Of a stretch of DNA of 42,895 bases, positions 7,866 to 16,899 are shown in pieces. Under the pieces are notes generated by a model. It was not told where the DNA came from, did no database searches, and saw nothing but the letters and a program-made list of their open reading frames with translations. The stretch is taken from contig JAKPDB010000030.1 of the NCBI GenBank assembly GCA_029552985.1, positions 1-42,895 of the forward strand. The letters are read 5' to 3'. Each line of letters begins with the position of its first letter. Within the stretch, counting starts at the first letter, position 1. The DNA is from a bacterium (GTDB lineage: Bacteria; Ratteibacteria; UBA8468; B48-G9; DTJG01). A program made the position numbers and the translations under genes.

Positions 7866-8894
7866 ATGCCAGAATTGAGAAAAGATCCAGTTATAGGCAG
7901 ATGGGTAATCATCGCCACAGAAAGAAAGCTCAGACCATCAGATTATGCAGAAATGTGTCCAACTGTGGAAGAAGAACAAGCGCCATTCTGCCCATTTTGC
8001 CCCGGGAATGAAACAAAAACCCCACCTGAGATATTCGCAATAAGGGAAAACAATTCTCAGCCAAATACACCTGGATGGCTGGTAAGGGTTGTCCCGAATA
8101 AATACCCGGCTTTGAAGATTGAAGGTAATCTTGACAAAAAGGGCGTGGGTATTTTTGATAAAATGAACGGAATCGGTGCCCATGAAGTGATTATTGAAAC
8201 CTCTCAACATAATCAACAGATGCACGATTTTGACATAGCACATCTTGAAAAAGTCATTCACACCTATCAAATTCGCAGCCTGGATTTGAAAAACGATCCA
8301 AGGTTGAAATATAGCATGATATTCAAAAATTATGGCAAAGAAGCAGGCGCTTCTCTTCATCACTCCCACACCCAATTAATTGCAACGCCTGTTACACCGA
8401 AAAGAGTAAAAGAGGAATTGAAAGGAACTCAGTGGTATTACGATTATAAAGAACGATGCATTTTCTGCGACATTATAGAGGATGAAATCAGTCGTGGAGA
8501 AAGGGTTGTGGCAATAAATAAAGATTTTATTACAATTGTGCCATATGCATCAAGATTTCCGTTTGAACTGTGGGTTGTTCCATTAAAACACAGAGCTGAT
8601 TTTGACTCTATCAGTGATTTAGAAAGACCGAATCTCGCAGAAATGCTTGGTTTGGTTTTGAAAAAATTAATGAAGGGTTTATGTAATCCGCCATATAATT
8701 TCATATTTCATACGGCACCAAATAGATTTGCCCATCCCGGCTACTGGCAGACCATAGATAAGGATTATCACTGGCACATAGAGATTATGCCGCGGTTGAC
8801 AAGACCCGGTGGCTTTGAATGGGGCACAGGTTTTTACATAAATCCCACGCCTCCTGAAGAAGCAGCACAGTTTCTCAGAGACCTTGTGGTCTAA
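7866..8894 (+). CDS. galT: GalT-family nucleotidyltransferase, possibly ADP-glucose phosphorylase
   Basis: A 342-residue member of the histidine-triad branch that includes galactose-1-phosphate uridylyltransferase. Zinc-type CPFC (about residues 39-42) and CIFC motifs are present. The active site reads H166-S-H168-T-Q170, followed by the C-terminal motif DYHWHIEIMPR. E. coli GalT has HPHGQ at this position, whereas the plant homologue At5g18200, characterised as an adenylyltransferase/ADP-glucose phosphorylase, has an HSHxQ form. Placement exactly between glgC and glgA, with no galactokinase or epimerase nearby, makes a role on ADP-glucose attractive. Nevertheless many bacterial GalT enzymes share this architecture, so the specificity is open. 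A clear purine-rich ribosome site precedes the ATG. Confidence 0.85.
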   Translation: MPELRKDPVIGRWVIIATERKLRPSDYAEMCPTVEEEQAPFCPFCPGNETKTPPEIFAIRENNSQPNTPGWLVRVVPNKYPALKIEGNLDKKGVGIFDKMNGIGAHEVIIETSQHNQQMHDFDIAHLEKVIHTYQIRSLDLKNDPRLKYSMIFKNYGKEAGASLHHSHTQLIATPVTPKRVKEELKGTQWYYDYKERCIFCDIIEDEISRGERVVAINKDFITIVPYASRFPFELWVVPLKHRADFDSISDLERPNLAEMLGLVLKKLMKGLCNPPYNFIFHTAPNRFAHPGYWQTIDKDYHWHIEIMPRLTRPGGFEWGTGFYINPTPPEEAAQFLRDLVV

Positions 8895-8918
8895 CATTAA
8901 TACCCGAAAGGAGTAAGA

Positions 8919-10343
8919 ATGAAAAGTGTCGCGATTGTTTGTTGTGAATGCGTACCATTTGTAAAGGTAGGAGGCCTGGCAGATGTCACAGGAGCATTGC
9001 TCATAAAACTTCCAAAGTATATTGATACAAAAATTTTCCTGCCAGCGTTCAGCCAGGTTACCCAAAAATATCCATGTGAAATTATTGGTGAATGCGAAGT
9101 GTATTTTTCAAAAGACAGGGTAGAAAAGGCGCTATTTTTGAGGATGAAAGAAAAAAACAATGTTTACTTAATCGCGAACAGCCGTTACTTTGACAGACCT
9201 GAATTATATGGAGAACACGGGACAGATTATCCTGATAATCTTTTAAGGTTTTCTTTCTTTTCAAAGGCAGTGCTGGAGTGCTGTAAAAAATTTGGTATCA
9301 GTGTGGATGTTTTTCATTGTAATGACTGGCACACAGCGCTTCTGCCCCTTTATAAAAAACTTTTTTATCCTGATACTGGCGCCGCAAGTGTTTTTACAAT
9401 TCATAATCTTGCGTATCAGGGGATATTTCCGTCCAGCCAGTTTCCATCCCTTGGTTTAGGTAATGAGTTTTTTTCTATGGAACAGCTTGAATTTTACGGC
9501 AACATCAATCTGATGAAGGCAGGAATTATTCACTCGGATTTGATAAATACTGTCAGTCCCACATATGCAAAGGAAATTCTGACTGCCGAATTTGGTTGCA
9601 AACTTGAAGGACTTTTAAAAACAAGGGAAAAAGACCTTGTCGGGATACTTAATGGTATTGATTATCTCGTATGGAATCCAATGTTTGACACATCCATTTT
9701 CAAAAAGTATCGCACCAGAAAAGGAAAACTCGTTAATAAAACAATGTTGCAGAATAAGTTTTCACTTCCTACCAGTACTGAAATTCCTCTTTTTGGATTT
9801 GTTGGAAGATTTGTCCAGCAAAAAGGAATAGATTTAATTGTTGAGGCAGTGGAAAATCTTAAGGAAAAGGATTTTCAGTTGATAGCGCTGGGCACAGGCG
9901 AAGTTTTATACGAGAATGCGATAACACTTCTTGCAAAAAAATATCCTGACAGGGTTGCAGTGAAAATTGGTTTTGACGATGCGCTTGCCCGCCAAATTTA
10001 TGCAGGATGCGACTATTTTCTTATGCCATCAAGATTTGAACCCTGTGGACTCGGACAGATGATTGCTTTGAAATATGGAACCATACCTATTGTAAGAAAA
10101 ACAGGGGGGCTTGCAGACACGGTTCAGCCAATTAATAAAGAAAACAGGGAAGGATGGGGGTTTGTGTTTGAAAAGGCAGATTTTTCTGAACTGGTACAGG
10201 TAATGACCATGGCGATTGAAACGTATCCTGACAGTAGTTTCATGGAACATCTGTTCAAGATGGCAATCTCCCTTGACTTTTCATGGAACAAGTCCGTTGA
10301 ACAATATCTGACCCTTTATCAGAAGGCGCTTGAAAAACAATGA
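8919..10343 (+). CDS. glgA: Glycogen synthase, ADP-glucose type
   Basis: Transfers glucose from ADP-glucose to the growing alpha-1,4-glucan. The 474-residue GT5 enzyme has the ADP-glucose binding KVGGLADV at residues 16-23, CNDWHTALLP, TIHNLAYQGIFP, GILNGIDYLVWNP, the second-domain FVGRFVQQKGIDLI, and MPSRFEPCGLGQM with KTGGLADTV near the C-terminus. All are hallmark GlgA elements and the length is normal. AAAGGAG lies upstream of the ATG. The stop codon overlaps the start of the GH57 gene in an ATGA arrangement, so the two are translationally coupled. Confidence 0.96.
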   Translation: MKSVAIVCCECVPFVKVGGLADVTGALLIKLPKYIDTKIFLPAFSQVTQKYPCEIIGECEVYFSKDRVEKALFLRMKEKNNVYLIANSRYFDRPELYGEHGTDYPDNLLRFSFFSKAVLECCKKFGISVDVFHCNDWHTALLPLYKKLFYPDTGAASVFTIHNLAYQGIFPSSQFPSLGLGNEFFSMEQLEFYGNINLMKAGIIHSDLINTVSPTYAKEILTAEFGCKLEGLLKTREKDLVGILNGIDYLVWNPMFDTSIFKKYRTRKGKLVNKTMLQNKFSLPTSTEIPLFGFVGRFVQQKGIDLIVEAVENLKEKDFQLIALGTGEVLYENAITLLAKKYPDRVAVKIGFDDALARQIYAGCDYFLMPSRFEPCGLGQMIALKYGTIPIVRKTGGLADTVQPINKENREGWGFVFEKADFSELVQVMTMAIETYPDSSFMEHLFKMAISLDFSWNKSVEQYLTLYQKALEKQ

Positions 10344-12313
10344 CTTATCTTAATATTCTCTGGCATTTTCATCAGCCATTGTATATAACTCCTGGATCAA
10401 ATAGAATTGATAGTGCAACCATTACGTTCAGGGTACTTTATAATTATTATCCAATGGCATTGATGATAAAGAATTCAGGGATGAAACTTACCTGCAATTT
10501 TACCCCAACATTGATTCTTCAAATTAAAAAAATTGCTGAAAACCAGATTATTGACGGGTTTCAAGCATTATTACAGGATGAAAATTCCCAGGATCTTGAA
10601 AAAATTGCAATTTTTCTTGAGGATTTACCACCAAGAATAAAATTCAGATATAATATTTTCAAAAAATTGATTGACAAGTTTTATTCAAAAGATGTTTCTG
10701 GCTCTGAAATTTCAGACCTGAAAATGTGGATGCATCTTGCCTGTATCCATCCGTACGCTCTAAAATATTTTCCCGAAATTAGTCAGCTGTGTGAGAAAGC
10801 CGTCGGGTTTACAAAAAAAGACAGGCAGATTTTGATTGATTTTGAAAGAAACATCTTTTCACAGGTACTTTCGTTATACCGGGAACTTTACGAATCAGGG
10901 CTGATTGAAATCAGCACCACTCCTGGATATCATCCCATCATGCCGCTTGTGTGCGACCTTTCCACTGCCAGAAAAACTTCAACAAATCTTGAAATACCTA
11001 CCATTAAATTCAGTTATCCAGAGGATGTAAGGGCACACATTGAAATGGGTATCGACATTGCCACGGATGTTTTTGGTAAAAAAATCTCTGGAATCTGGCC
11101 TGCAGAGGGTTCTATCAGCAATGAAGTGCTTGATATTTTGATGGAATATAGAATAAAATGGCTTGGCGCAGATGAACAAATACTGTATGGTTCAAATTGT
11201 GAAGAAAAGGATATTTCTTCGACACTGTATAAATGGAAATATGCTTTTAACATATTTTTCAGAAATCACCAGTTTTCAGACAGAATTGGATTTATCTATC
11301 ATTCCTGGGAAGAAAGCGCGGCAGCAGAAGACCTTGTGAGAAGAATACATGAATTTTCATCTGATAGAGAAAAAATTCTTACCATCATCCTTGATGGAGA
11401 AAATCCATGGGAATGGTACAGACAGGATGGAAGTGTGTTTTTGACCCAATTTTATCAAAAGGCAGTTTCTGATGACCGTATCAGACCTATTACCTTCAGC
11501 CAGGCATGTGAACTGAATTTCAAAACAATATCGCTTCATTCCATACCTGCTGGCTCCTGGATGGGACTCAATTTTGACAACTGGATTGGCAAACCAGACG
11601 CAAATAAACTATGGAGCATACTGGCAGATGCCAGAAAAATAGCAAAGCAGCATGCCAGCGCACAGGAAATACAACAACAATTAAAAAATCTGTCTTTAAT
11701 GGCTGAATCCAGCGATTTTTTCTGGTGGATGAGCGTTCCTGCAGAACAGTCAACAAAAGCAAAGTTTTACTCTCTGTTTCGGTCCATTATTTCAGAAATT
11801 TACAAAAAATCTGGTTTAATTGTGCCGGTTGAAGTCACAAAGGCATTTGTTCCTGCGACAAAAATCAATCAACCAGAAAACTACATTACTGCCGTTATAG
11901 ATGGAAAAATTACCAATTTCTTTGAGTGGTCAGGTGCATCTGAGATTGATATTGCTCAACTCTGGACAACATTTCAACCATTTGATTTACCTGTAAAAAA
12001 ACTTTTTTACGGCTATGACAGAAACAATTTATACATCAGAATTGATATGTCCAGAAAAATTTTCACTTCGATTTCTATTGAAACAGAAGACAGGGGTATC
12101 ATTTTTTCTTACGATATTACGAAGGAAACTTTTACAGATGAAAACATTGCTATTGACGAATGTATGGAAATAAAAATCCCATGGGAGAAAATCGGCAAAG
12201 ACCAGGTACATCTTTTGATAAGGATGAAAAGCTTTGATACTGAAATCATGATTCCGCCTGCAGGTTACATCGTTTTTGAGAAAAAAAGTTTTGATGACGA
12301 GTGGAACGTTTAG
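10340..12313 (+). CDS. Glycoside hydrolase family 57 protein with C-terminal extension
   Basis: A 657-residue GH57-type enzyme (alpha-amylase, 4-alpha-glucanotransferase or branching-enzyme class). The N-terminal LNILWHFHQPLY is the first conserved GH57 region. GIWPAEGSISNEVLD carries the expected catalytic Glu256, and ILDGENPWEWY the expected catalytic Asp352. About 130 residues at the end (from about residue 525) do not belong to the barrel and look like an all-beta domain of the dystroglycan/CBM9-like kind, perhaps a glucan-binding module. There is no signal peptide, so it should act on intracellular glycogen or maltodextrin. It overlaps glgA by 4 bp and ends 10 bp before the M14-like gene. 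The exact reaction cannot be read from sequence. Confidence 0.85.
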   Translation: MTYLNILWHFHQPLYITPGSNRIDSATITFRVLYNYYPMALMIKNSGMKLTCNFTPTLILQIKKIAENQIIDGFQALLQDENSQDLEKIAIFLEDLPPRIKFRYNIFKKLIDKFYSKDVSGSEISDLKMWMHLACIHPYALKYFPEISQLCEKAVGFTKKDRQILIDFERNIFSQVLSLYRELYESGLIEISTTPGYHPIMPLVCDLSTARKTSTNLEIPTIKFSYPEDVRAHIEMGIDIATDVFGKKISGIWPAEGSISNEVLDILMEYRIKWLGADEQILYGSNCEEKDISSTLYKWKYAFNIFFRNHQFSDRIGFIYHSWEESAAAEDLVRRIHEFSSDREKILTIILDGENPWEWYRQDGSVFLTQFYQKAVSDDRIRPITFSQACELNFKTISLHSIPAGSWMGLNFDNWIGKPDANKLWSILADARKIAKQHASAQEIQQQLKNLSLMAESSDFFWWMSVPAEQSTKAKFYSLFRSIISEIYKKSGLIVPVEVTKAFVPATKINQPENYITAVIDGKITNFFEWSGASEIDIAQLWTTFQPFDLPVKKLFYGYDRNNLYIRIDMSRKIFTSISIETEDRGIIFSYDITKETFTDENIAIDECMEIKIPWEKIGKDQVHLLIRMKSFDTEIMIPPAGYIVFEKKSFDDEWNV

Positions 12314-12323
12314 GAGGAAACCA

Positions 12324-13463
12324 ATGTTGAAATTTTCAAGTACCTTTGAGTGTGGTAATGGGAAAAATTTCTGTCAGATTTCTGAAAATAGATATCGATG
12401 CGAGGTGGTTGGAGATAAAAAGGTTTACTGCTATTACTTTTGCTTTGAGGTTGAAAATACTGGCGGAGATACTTCATTTACGGTTGAGGTGTGGCATGAT
12501 CCTGTTGTTAATGATCCTGAAGGATTTATTTCGCATTTTCCGACTACAATCTGGGTGACCACTGACGATGGAAAAAGATTTCATGCTCTTGAACAAACCT
12601 GCTGTCATACACTGGATGATCATATAGAAATTTCATTGTTTCTAAAACAAGGAAAGAAACTTCGAATTACAAACAACTGGCCTTGCACATATTCTGACAC
12701 GTGTAATTTTTTAAAAAATCTCGTAAAGGACCGAAAAAATTGCAAACTTTTCAGTTTGGGGACATCAGCAGGAAATAGAGAAATTCTGGGAATAAAAACA
12801 GGCAATGCCAGTGGACCGAGAATTCTGTGTCTTGCAGGTCAACATCCAGTAGAATTTCCTGGTATCTGGGCTTGCAGGGCAATTGCTGATTTTATTACAT
12901 CAGGCATTCCACTGGCAGAATCACTCAGGAATAAATTTCTTTTTGAAATTATTCCTGTTGCCAATCCAGATGGAAATGTTGCTGGAAGAAATTGCTTTAC
13001 TGACGAAGGCATAGACCTTTATCAAGTATTTGGCGATAATCCTGATAGAAAACAACCGGATTCGATTGAAGGAAAACTTCTCTGGCGATGGGCAACAGAA
13101 CAAAGGACAGATTTGTGGATAAATTTTCACTGTTATTTGGGATGGAGAACAAATAGCGAATTTCCTTATGATGGATGGTACCAAGTCCCTTACGATGTAT
13201 TCAAAGATCATTCAAAAAGAAAAATCTACAGGGCGCTATGCGACACAATGAGATTACTTACTGATGCACCTTCCACTTCCACTGAACCTGATACTCACTG
13301 GCTCAACAGTTATGAATATCAACTTGCAAGACGATTCAGTATCCCACATGCATTTTACGAAATCAATGGTGCAACAGCAGGACCTTTTCAATCAGCAAAA
13401 AGGGGATTGAAGGTCTTTAGAAATATTATGAAAACATTTGAACATGTGATGAAAAATGGATAA
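12324..13463 (+). CDS. M14-family metallopeptidase-like protein
   Basis: A 379-residue protein with an N-terminal beta-domain of about 145 residues followed by a zinc carboxypeptidase-like domain. The zinc motif HxxE is in GQHPVEFPG, the third ligand probably in NFHCYLG, and the catalytic Glu probably in FYEINGAT; PVANPDGNVAGRN is also typical. The two-domain layout recalls cytosolic carboxypeptidase (CCP-like) M14 proteins. The canonical Asn-Arg pair that binds the substrate carboxylate (normally DLNR) appears here as DLYQ, so exo-carboxypeptidase activity is doubtful; an amidase or deacylase role is possible. The ATG at 12324 is chosen because TAGGAGG precedes it; the longer frame would overlap the GH57 gene. 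It overlaps glgB by 8 bp, an unexpected position for a peptidase. Confidence 0.75.
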   Translation: MLKFSSTFECGNGKNFCQISENRYRCEVVGDKKVYCYYFCFEVENTGGDTSFTVEVWHDPVVNDPEGFISHFPTTIWVTTDDGKRFHALEQTCCHTLDDHIEISLFLKQGKKLRITNNWPCTYSDTCNFLKNLVKDRKNCKLFSLGTSAGNREILGIKTGNASGPRILCLAGQHPVEFPGIWACRAIADFITSGIPLAESLRNKFLFEIIPVANPDGNVAGRNCFTDEGIDLYQVFGDNPDRKQPDSIEGKLLWRWATEQRTDLWINFHCYLGWRTNSEFPYDGWYQVPYDVFKDHSKRKIYRALCDTMRLLTDAPSTSTEPDTHWLNSYEYQLARRFSIPHAFYEINGATAGPFQSAKRGLKVFRNIMKTFEHVMKNG

Positions 13464-15618
13464 AAGATTATTAGAACTTCTTAATGCCGAATATCATAAT
13501 CCGCATGAGATTTTATCCTGGCAACAATCTGAGGATAAATTCATACTGCGTATTTTTGTTCCTGACGCAAAAAGAATATCTGTAATCAATGTTGATACCT
13601 CAAAAAAATATGATCTTATCGCAATCGAAGGCGGAATTTTTGAAGGGCTTTTTGACGAAAAATTTCAATACAGAATAGAGGCAGAATTTTTTGATGGCAC
13701 AACATCTTCGTTTCTTGATCCGTATGCCTTCAACACAAGCATTTTTGGAGAAATGGACCTGTATTTGTTTAACGAAGGTAATCACTTTGAAATTTTCAAA
13801 AAAATGGGAGCAGTTTATAGAACAATCAATGGTATTTCTGGCTATAATTTCAGCGTGTGGGCACCTGATGCAAGAAGGGTGAGTGTTGTGGGTGATTTCA
13901 ACAGATGGGATGGAAGAATGCACCAGATGAGAGTGCTGGGGACCTCTGGAGTGTGGGAAATTTTTATACCAGAATTGAAACCAGGTGCCCTTTATAAGTA
14001 TGAAATTCTTACTCGTGAAAGATCCCTGATATTAAAATCCGACCCTTATGGCACATATTTTGAACGCAGACCCCATACAGCATCGATTACATGGAAAAGC
14101 AATTATACTTGGCAGGATGAAGAATTCATAAAACAGCCCATAGATTTTTTAAATCAGCCATTGAGTATTTATGAAGTACATCTGGGCTCATGGAAAAGAA
14201 AAAATGATGGCTCTTTTTACAATTACAGGGAACTTGCTCCACAAATTGTTGACCATGTCAAATCTTTGAATTTCAACTGTATTGAACTTCTTCCTGTTGC
14301 CGAACACCCATTTGATGCGTCCTGGGGTTATCAGGCAACGGGTTTCTACGCACCAACATCAAGATATGGCAACCCTGATGACTTCAAGTTTTTTGTTGAT
14401 TACTGTCATAAAAATAATATTCACATCATTCTTGACTGGACACCAGCGCACTTTCCAAAAGACAGTCATGGGCTTTATCTTTTTGATGGTACTCATCTTT
14501 ACGAACATCAGGACCCGAGAAAAGGAGAGCATCCTGACTGGAAAAGTGCAATTTTTAATTATGGAAGATATGAGGTTTCAAATTTTCTTATTGGCAGTGC
14601 CTTAAACTGGATTGACAACTATCATATTGATGGATTAAGAGTCGATGCTGTTGCTTCAATGCTATACCTGGATTACTCAAGAAAAGATGGAGAATGGATT
14701 CCAAACATCTATGGCGGTAGAGAAAATCTTGAAGCCATTGACTTTGTTAAAAAATTCAATACTGTGATCTATGGCAAACATCAGCATTCATTCACAGTAG
14801 CAGAAGAATCCACCGCATGGCCAGGAGTAACAAAACCAGTTTATCTTGGCGGACTGGGATTTGGATTCAAGTGGAATTTAGGATGGATGCACGATTCTCT
14901 CAGTTTCTTCTCAAAAGACCCCATTTACAGAAAATTCCATCTCAATTCCCTTACATTCAGTTTGCTTTATGCATTCTCAGAAAATTATATCCTTCCACTA
15001 TCCCACGACGAAATGGTCTATGGAAAGCGCTCACTTATCGGGAAAATGCCTGGAGACACCTGGCAGAAATTTGCGAATTTACGACTTCTTTACGGATGGC
15101 AATTTGGTCATCCCGGGAAAAAACTATTATTTATGTCAGGAGAATTTGGGCAGTGGAACGAATGGAACCATGCAGGTCAACTTGATTGGGAACTTCTGAA
15201 TTATGAAAACCACAGGGGTATATTTAATCTTATAAAGGACCTCAATGTCCTTTACCTGAAAAGCCCTGAGATGTATGAAAACGAGTCATCTTATGAATGC
15301 TTTCAGTGGATTGATTTTTCTGATGTTGATAATACAATTGTTTCATTTTTAAGGTGGAACAGGAAAAAAGATAATCACCTTGTTTTTGTTTTCAATTTCA
15401 CGCCTGTTGTAAGGCATCAATACAGAATTGGTGTGCCATTTTCTGGCAAATACAAAGAAATTCTCAATAGTGATTCTATTCTGTACTGGGGTTCAAATAC
15501 AGGAAATCTCGGATTTGTGCAGTCAGAGAAAAAAAGCATGCATCATTTTGACCATTCAATTGAAATAGTGCTTCCACCACTTGGTTTTGTTGTTTTTGCA
15601 CCTATGCGTGGGGATTAA
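13456..15618 (+). CDS. glgB: 1,4-alpha-glucan branching enzyme
   Basis: Introduces alpha-1,6 branches into glycogen. The 720-residue GH13 enzyme has an N-terminal beta region, a CBM48 module (FSVWAPDARRVSVVGDFNRW, from about residue 132), then the catalytic barrel: ELLPVAEHPFDASWGYQ, DWTPAHFPKDSHGL, DGLRVDAVASML with nucleophile Asp397, VAEESTAWPG with acid/base Glu450, and LPLSHDEMVYGK. A C-terminal beta domain follows. Sequence and length are standard for GlgB. The start lies inside the end of the M14-like gene, showing tight coupling. No glycogen phosphorylase or debranching gene is found in the cluster; the GH57 and GalT-like genes may cover part of breakdown. Confidence 0.96.
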   Translation: MDKRLLELLNAEYHNPHEILSWQQSEDKFILRIFVPDAKRISVINVDTSKKYDLIAIEGGIFEGLFDEKFQYRIEAEFFDGTTSSFLDPYAFNTSIFGEMDLYLFNEGNHFEIFKKMGAVYRTINGISGYNFSVWAPDARRVSVVGDFNRWDGRMHQMRVLGTSGVWEIFIPELKPGALYKYEILTRERSLILKSDPYGTYFERRPHTASITWKSNYTWQDEEFIKQPIDFLNQPLSIYEVHLGSWKRKNDGSFYNYRELAPQIVDHVKSLNFNCIELLPVAEHPFDASWGYQATGFYAPTSRYGNPDDFKFFVDYCHKNNIHIILDWTPAHFPKDSHGLYLFDGTHLYEHQDPRKGEHPDWKSAIFNYGRYEVSNFLIGSALNWIDNYHIDGLRVDAVASMLYLDYSRKDGEWIPNIYGGRENLEAIDFVKKFNTVIYGKHQHSFTVAEESTAWPGVTKPVYLGGLGFGFKWNLGWMHDSLSFFSKDPIYRKFHLNSLTFSLLYAFSENYILPLSHDEMVYGKRSLIGKMPGDTWQKFANLRLLYGWQFGHPGKKLLFMSGEFGQWNEWNHAGQLDWELLNYENHRGIFNLIKDLNVLYLKSPEMYENESSYECFQWIDFSDVDNTIVSFLRWNRKKDNHLVFVFNFTPVVRHQYRIGVPFSGKYKEILNSDSILYWGSNTGNLGFVQSEKKSMHHFDHSIEIVLPPLGFVVFAPMRGD

Positions 15619-15620
15619 TA

Positions 15621-16889
15621 ATGGAAATATCCTTAAAAAAGAAATTCGTAATTTTCTTGCTTCTCAACTGTTTTTACTTTTTTTCATATTTTCACAGGGT
15701 TGCAATTCCTGGTACGATTTTCAACGAACTTCAGATGGACTTTCATCTTACTGCAAACCAGGTTACAACTCTTGGTGTAATTGTTTTTTATATCTATGGA
15801 ATTCTTCAGTTTTTTGTTGGTCCATGCCTTGATCGTTTTGGCACAAATAAAATATTTGTTGCAGGAGGATTTCTTCTCTGTATTGGTTCGGTGCTATTTG
15901 CTGTATCCCATTCAATATTTCTTCTTTATTTTTCAAGGACACTGGTTGGTATTGGTGCAAGTGTTGCCTATCTTGGAATTGTGAAGAAAACTGATGAACT
16001 CTTCGGCCGTGATTTTTTCGCCATCATGCTTGGCGTTGCCCTGTTTCTGGGCTATTCTGGTGGACTATTCGCCACGCTTCCATTTGAGCGGCTTGTGCAT
16101 GCTTTTGGATGGAGAAATCCCATTTTCGTAATGAGTATCATTCTGTTTTTTGTGATGATACTTATTGTTTCAACCATTGTAAAGCAGCATCAGTTCAGTC
16201 AGCAAAAAAATTCATTTTCTCTGGATGATATCAGGTCAATCATTCTGAACAAAAAAATCTATCCTGTCCTGATTGTGGCAGCAATAAATTTTACAATTTA
16301 CTTTATTTTTCAGGCAATTATAGGCAAAAAACTCATTCAGGACACAAGCGGATTAACATCAAGAATGGCTGCTTCATTTACATTGATTATGATGTTAACG
16401 ACCATGATTGCTGCCCTTCTATGGGGTTCAATTGTGCACATCGTAAAACAAAAAAAACTTCTTGTCATTATCGTATGCCTTGTTTCTATGATTTCGTGCA
16501 TTCTTATGACAGTGAATCTGATTTTTCACAGAGTAGCGGCTGTGTTTCTACTGTGCTTTTTCCTTTTTGCTTTAACAGGCGGCAGTGGGCCACTTACCAC
16601 AACTCTCATAAAAGAACTCGGTCCTGCCTTCGGCATTGGAACATCAGTTGGATTTGTTAATGGAGTATGTTATATTTCTGTTGCTATTGCAGGAAATATC
16701 TCAGGATTTATCATGGATAAATTTTCATCAAAAGCAATTGTAAGTCCTGATGCTGTTATTTATCCATCTATTGCGTATGCCACAATTGCAGGATTTTGCC
16801 TTTTTCTCAATATTGTATCTTTTGTTGTATCATTTAAAATTAGTGAACCTGAAAAGGAAATAGAATTAAAGGTACCTGTTCCGCTTTAA
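15621..16889 (+). CDS. MFS transporter
   Basis: A 422-residue polytopic inner-membrane protein with about twelve hydrophobic segments in two halves. After TM1, GTIFNELQMDFHLTANQVTT and GPCLDRFGTNKIF in the TM2-TM3 loop match the major facilitator signature, and TLVGIGASVAYLGIVK with GLFATLPFERLV follow in TM4-5. The family exports or imports small molecules by proton coupling; the substrate cannot be predicted. It lies 2 bp after glgB and 10 bp before an aldo/keto reductase, so it may carry a sugar or a sugar-derived product, but that is only context. Confidence 0.88.
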   Translation: MEISLKKKFVIFLLLNCFYFFSYFHRVAIPGTIFNELQMDFHLTANQVTTLGVIVFYIYGILQFFVGPCLDRFGTNKIFVAGGFLLCIGSVLFAVSHSIFLLYFSRTLVGIGASVAYLGIVKKTDELFGRDFFAIMLGVALFLGYSGGLFATLPFERLVHAFGWRNPIFVMSIILFFVMILIVSTIVKQHQFSQQKNSFSLDDIRSIILNKKIYPVLIVAAINFTIYFIFQAIIGKKLIQDTSGLTSRMAASFTLIMMLTTMIAALLWGSIVHIVKQKKLLVIIVCLVSMISCILMTVNLIFHRVAAVFLLCFFLFALTGGSGPLTTTLIKELGPAFGIGTSVGFVNGVCYISVAIAGNISGFIMDKFSSKAIVSPDAVIYPSIAYATIAGFCLFLNIVSFVVSFKISEPEKEIELKVPVPL

Positions 16890-16899
16890 GGAGGCTGAA

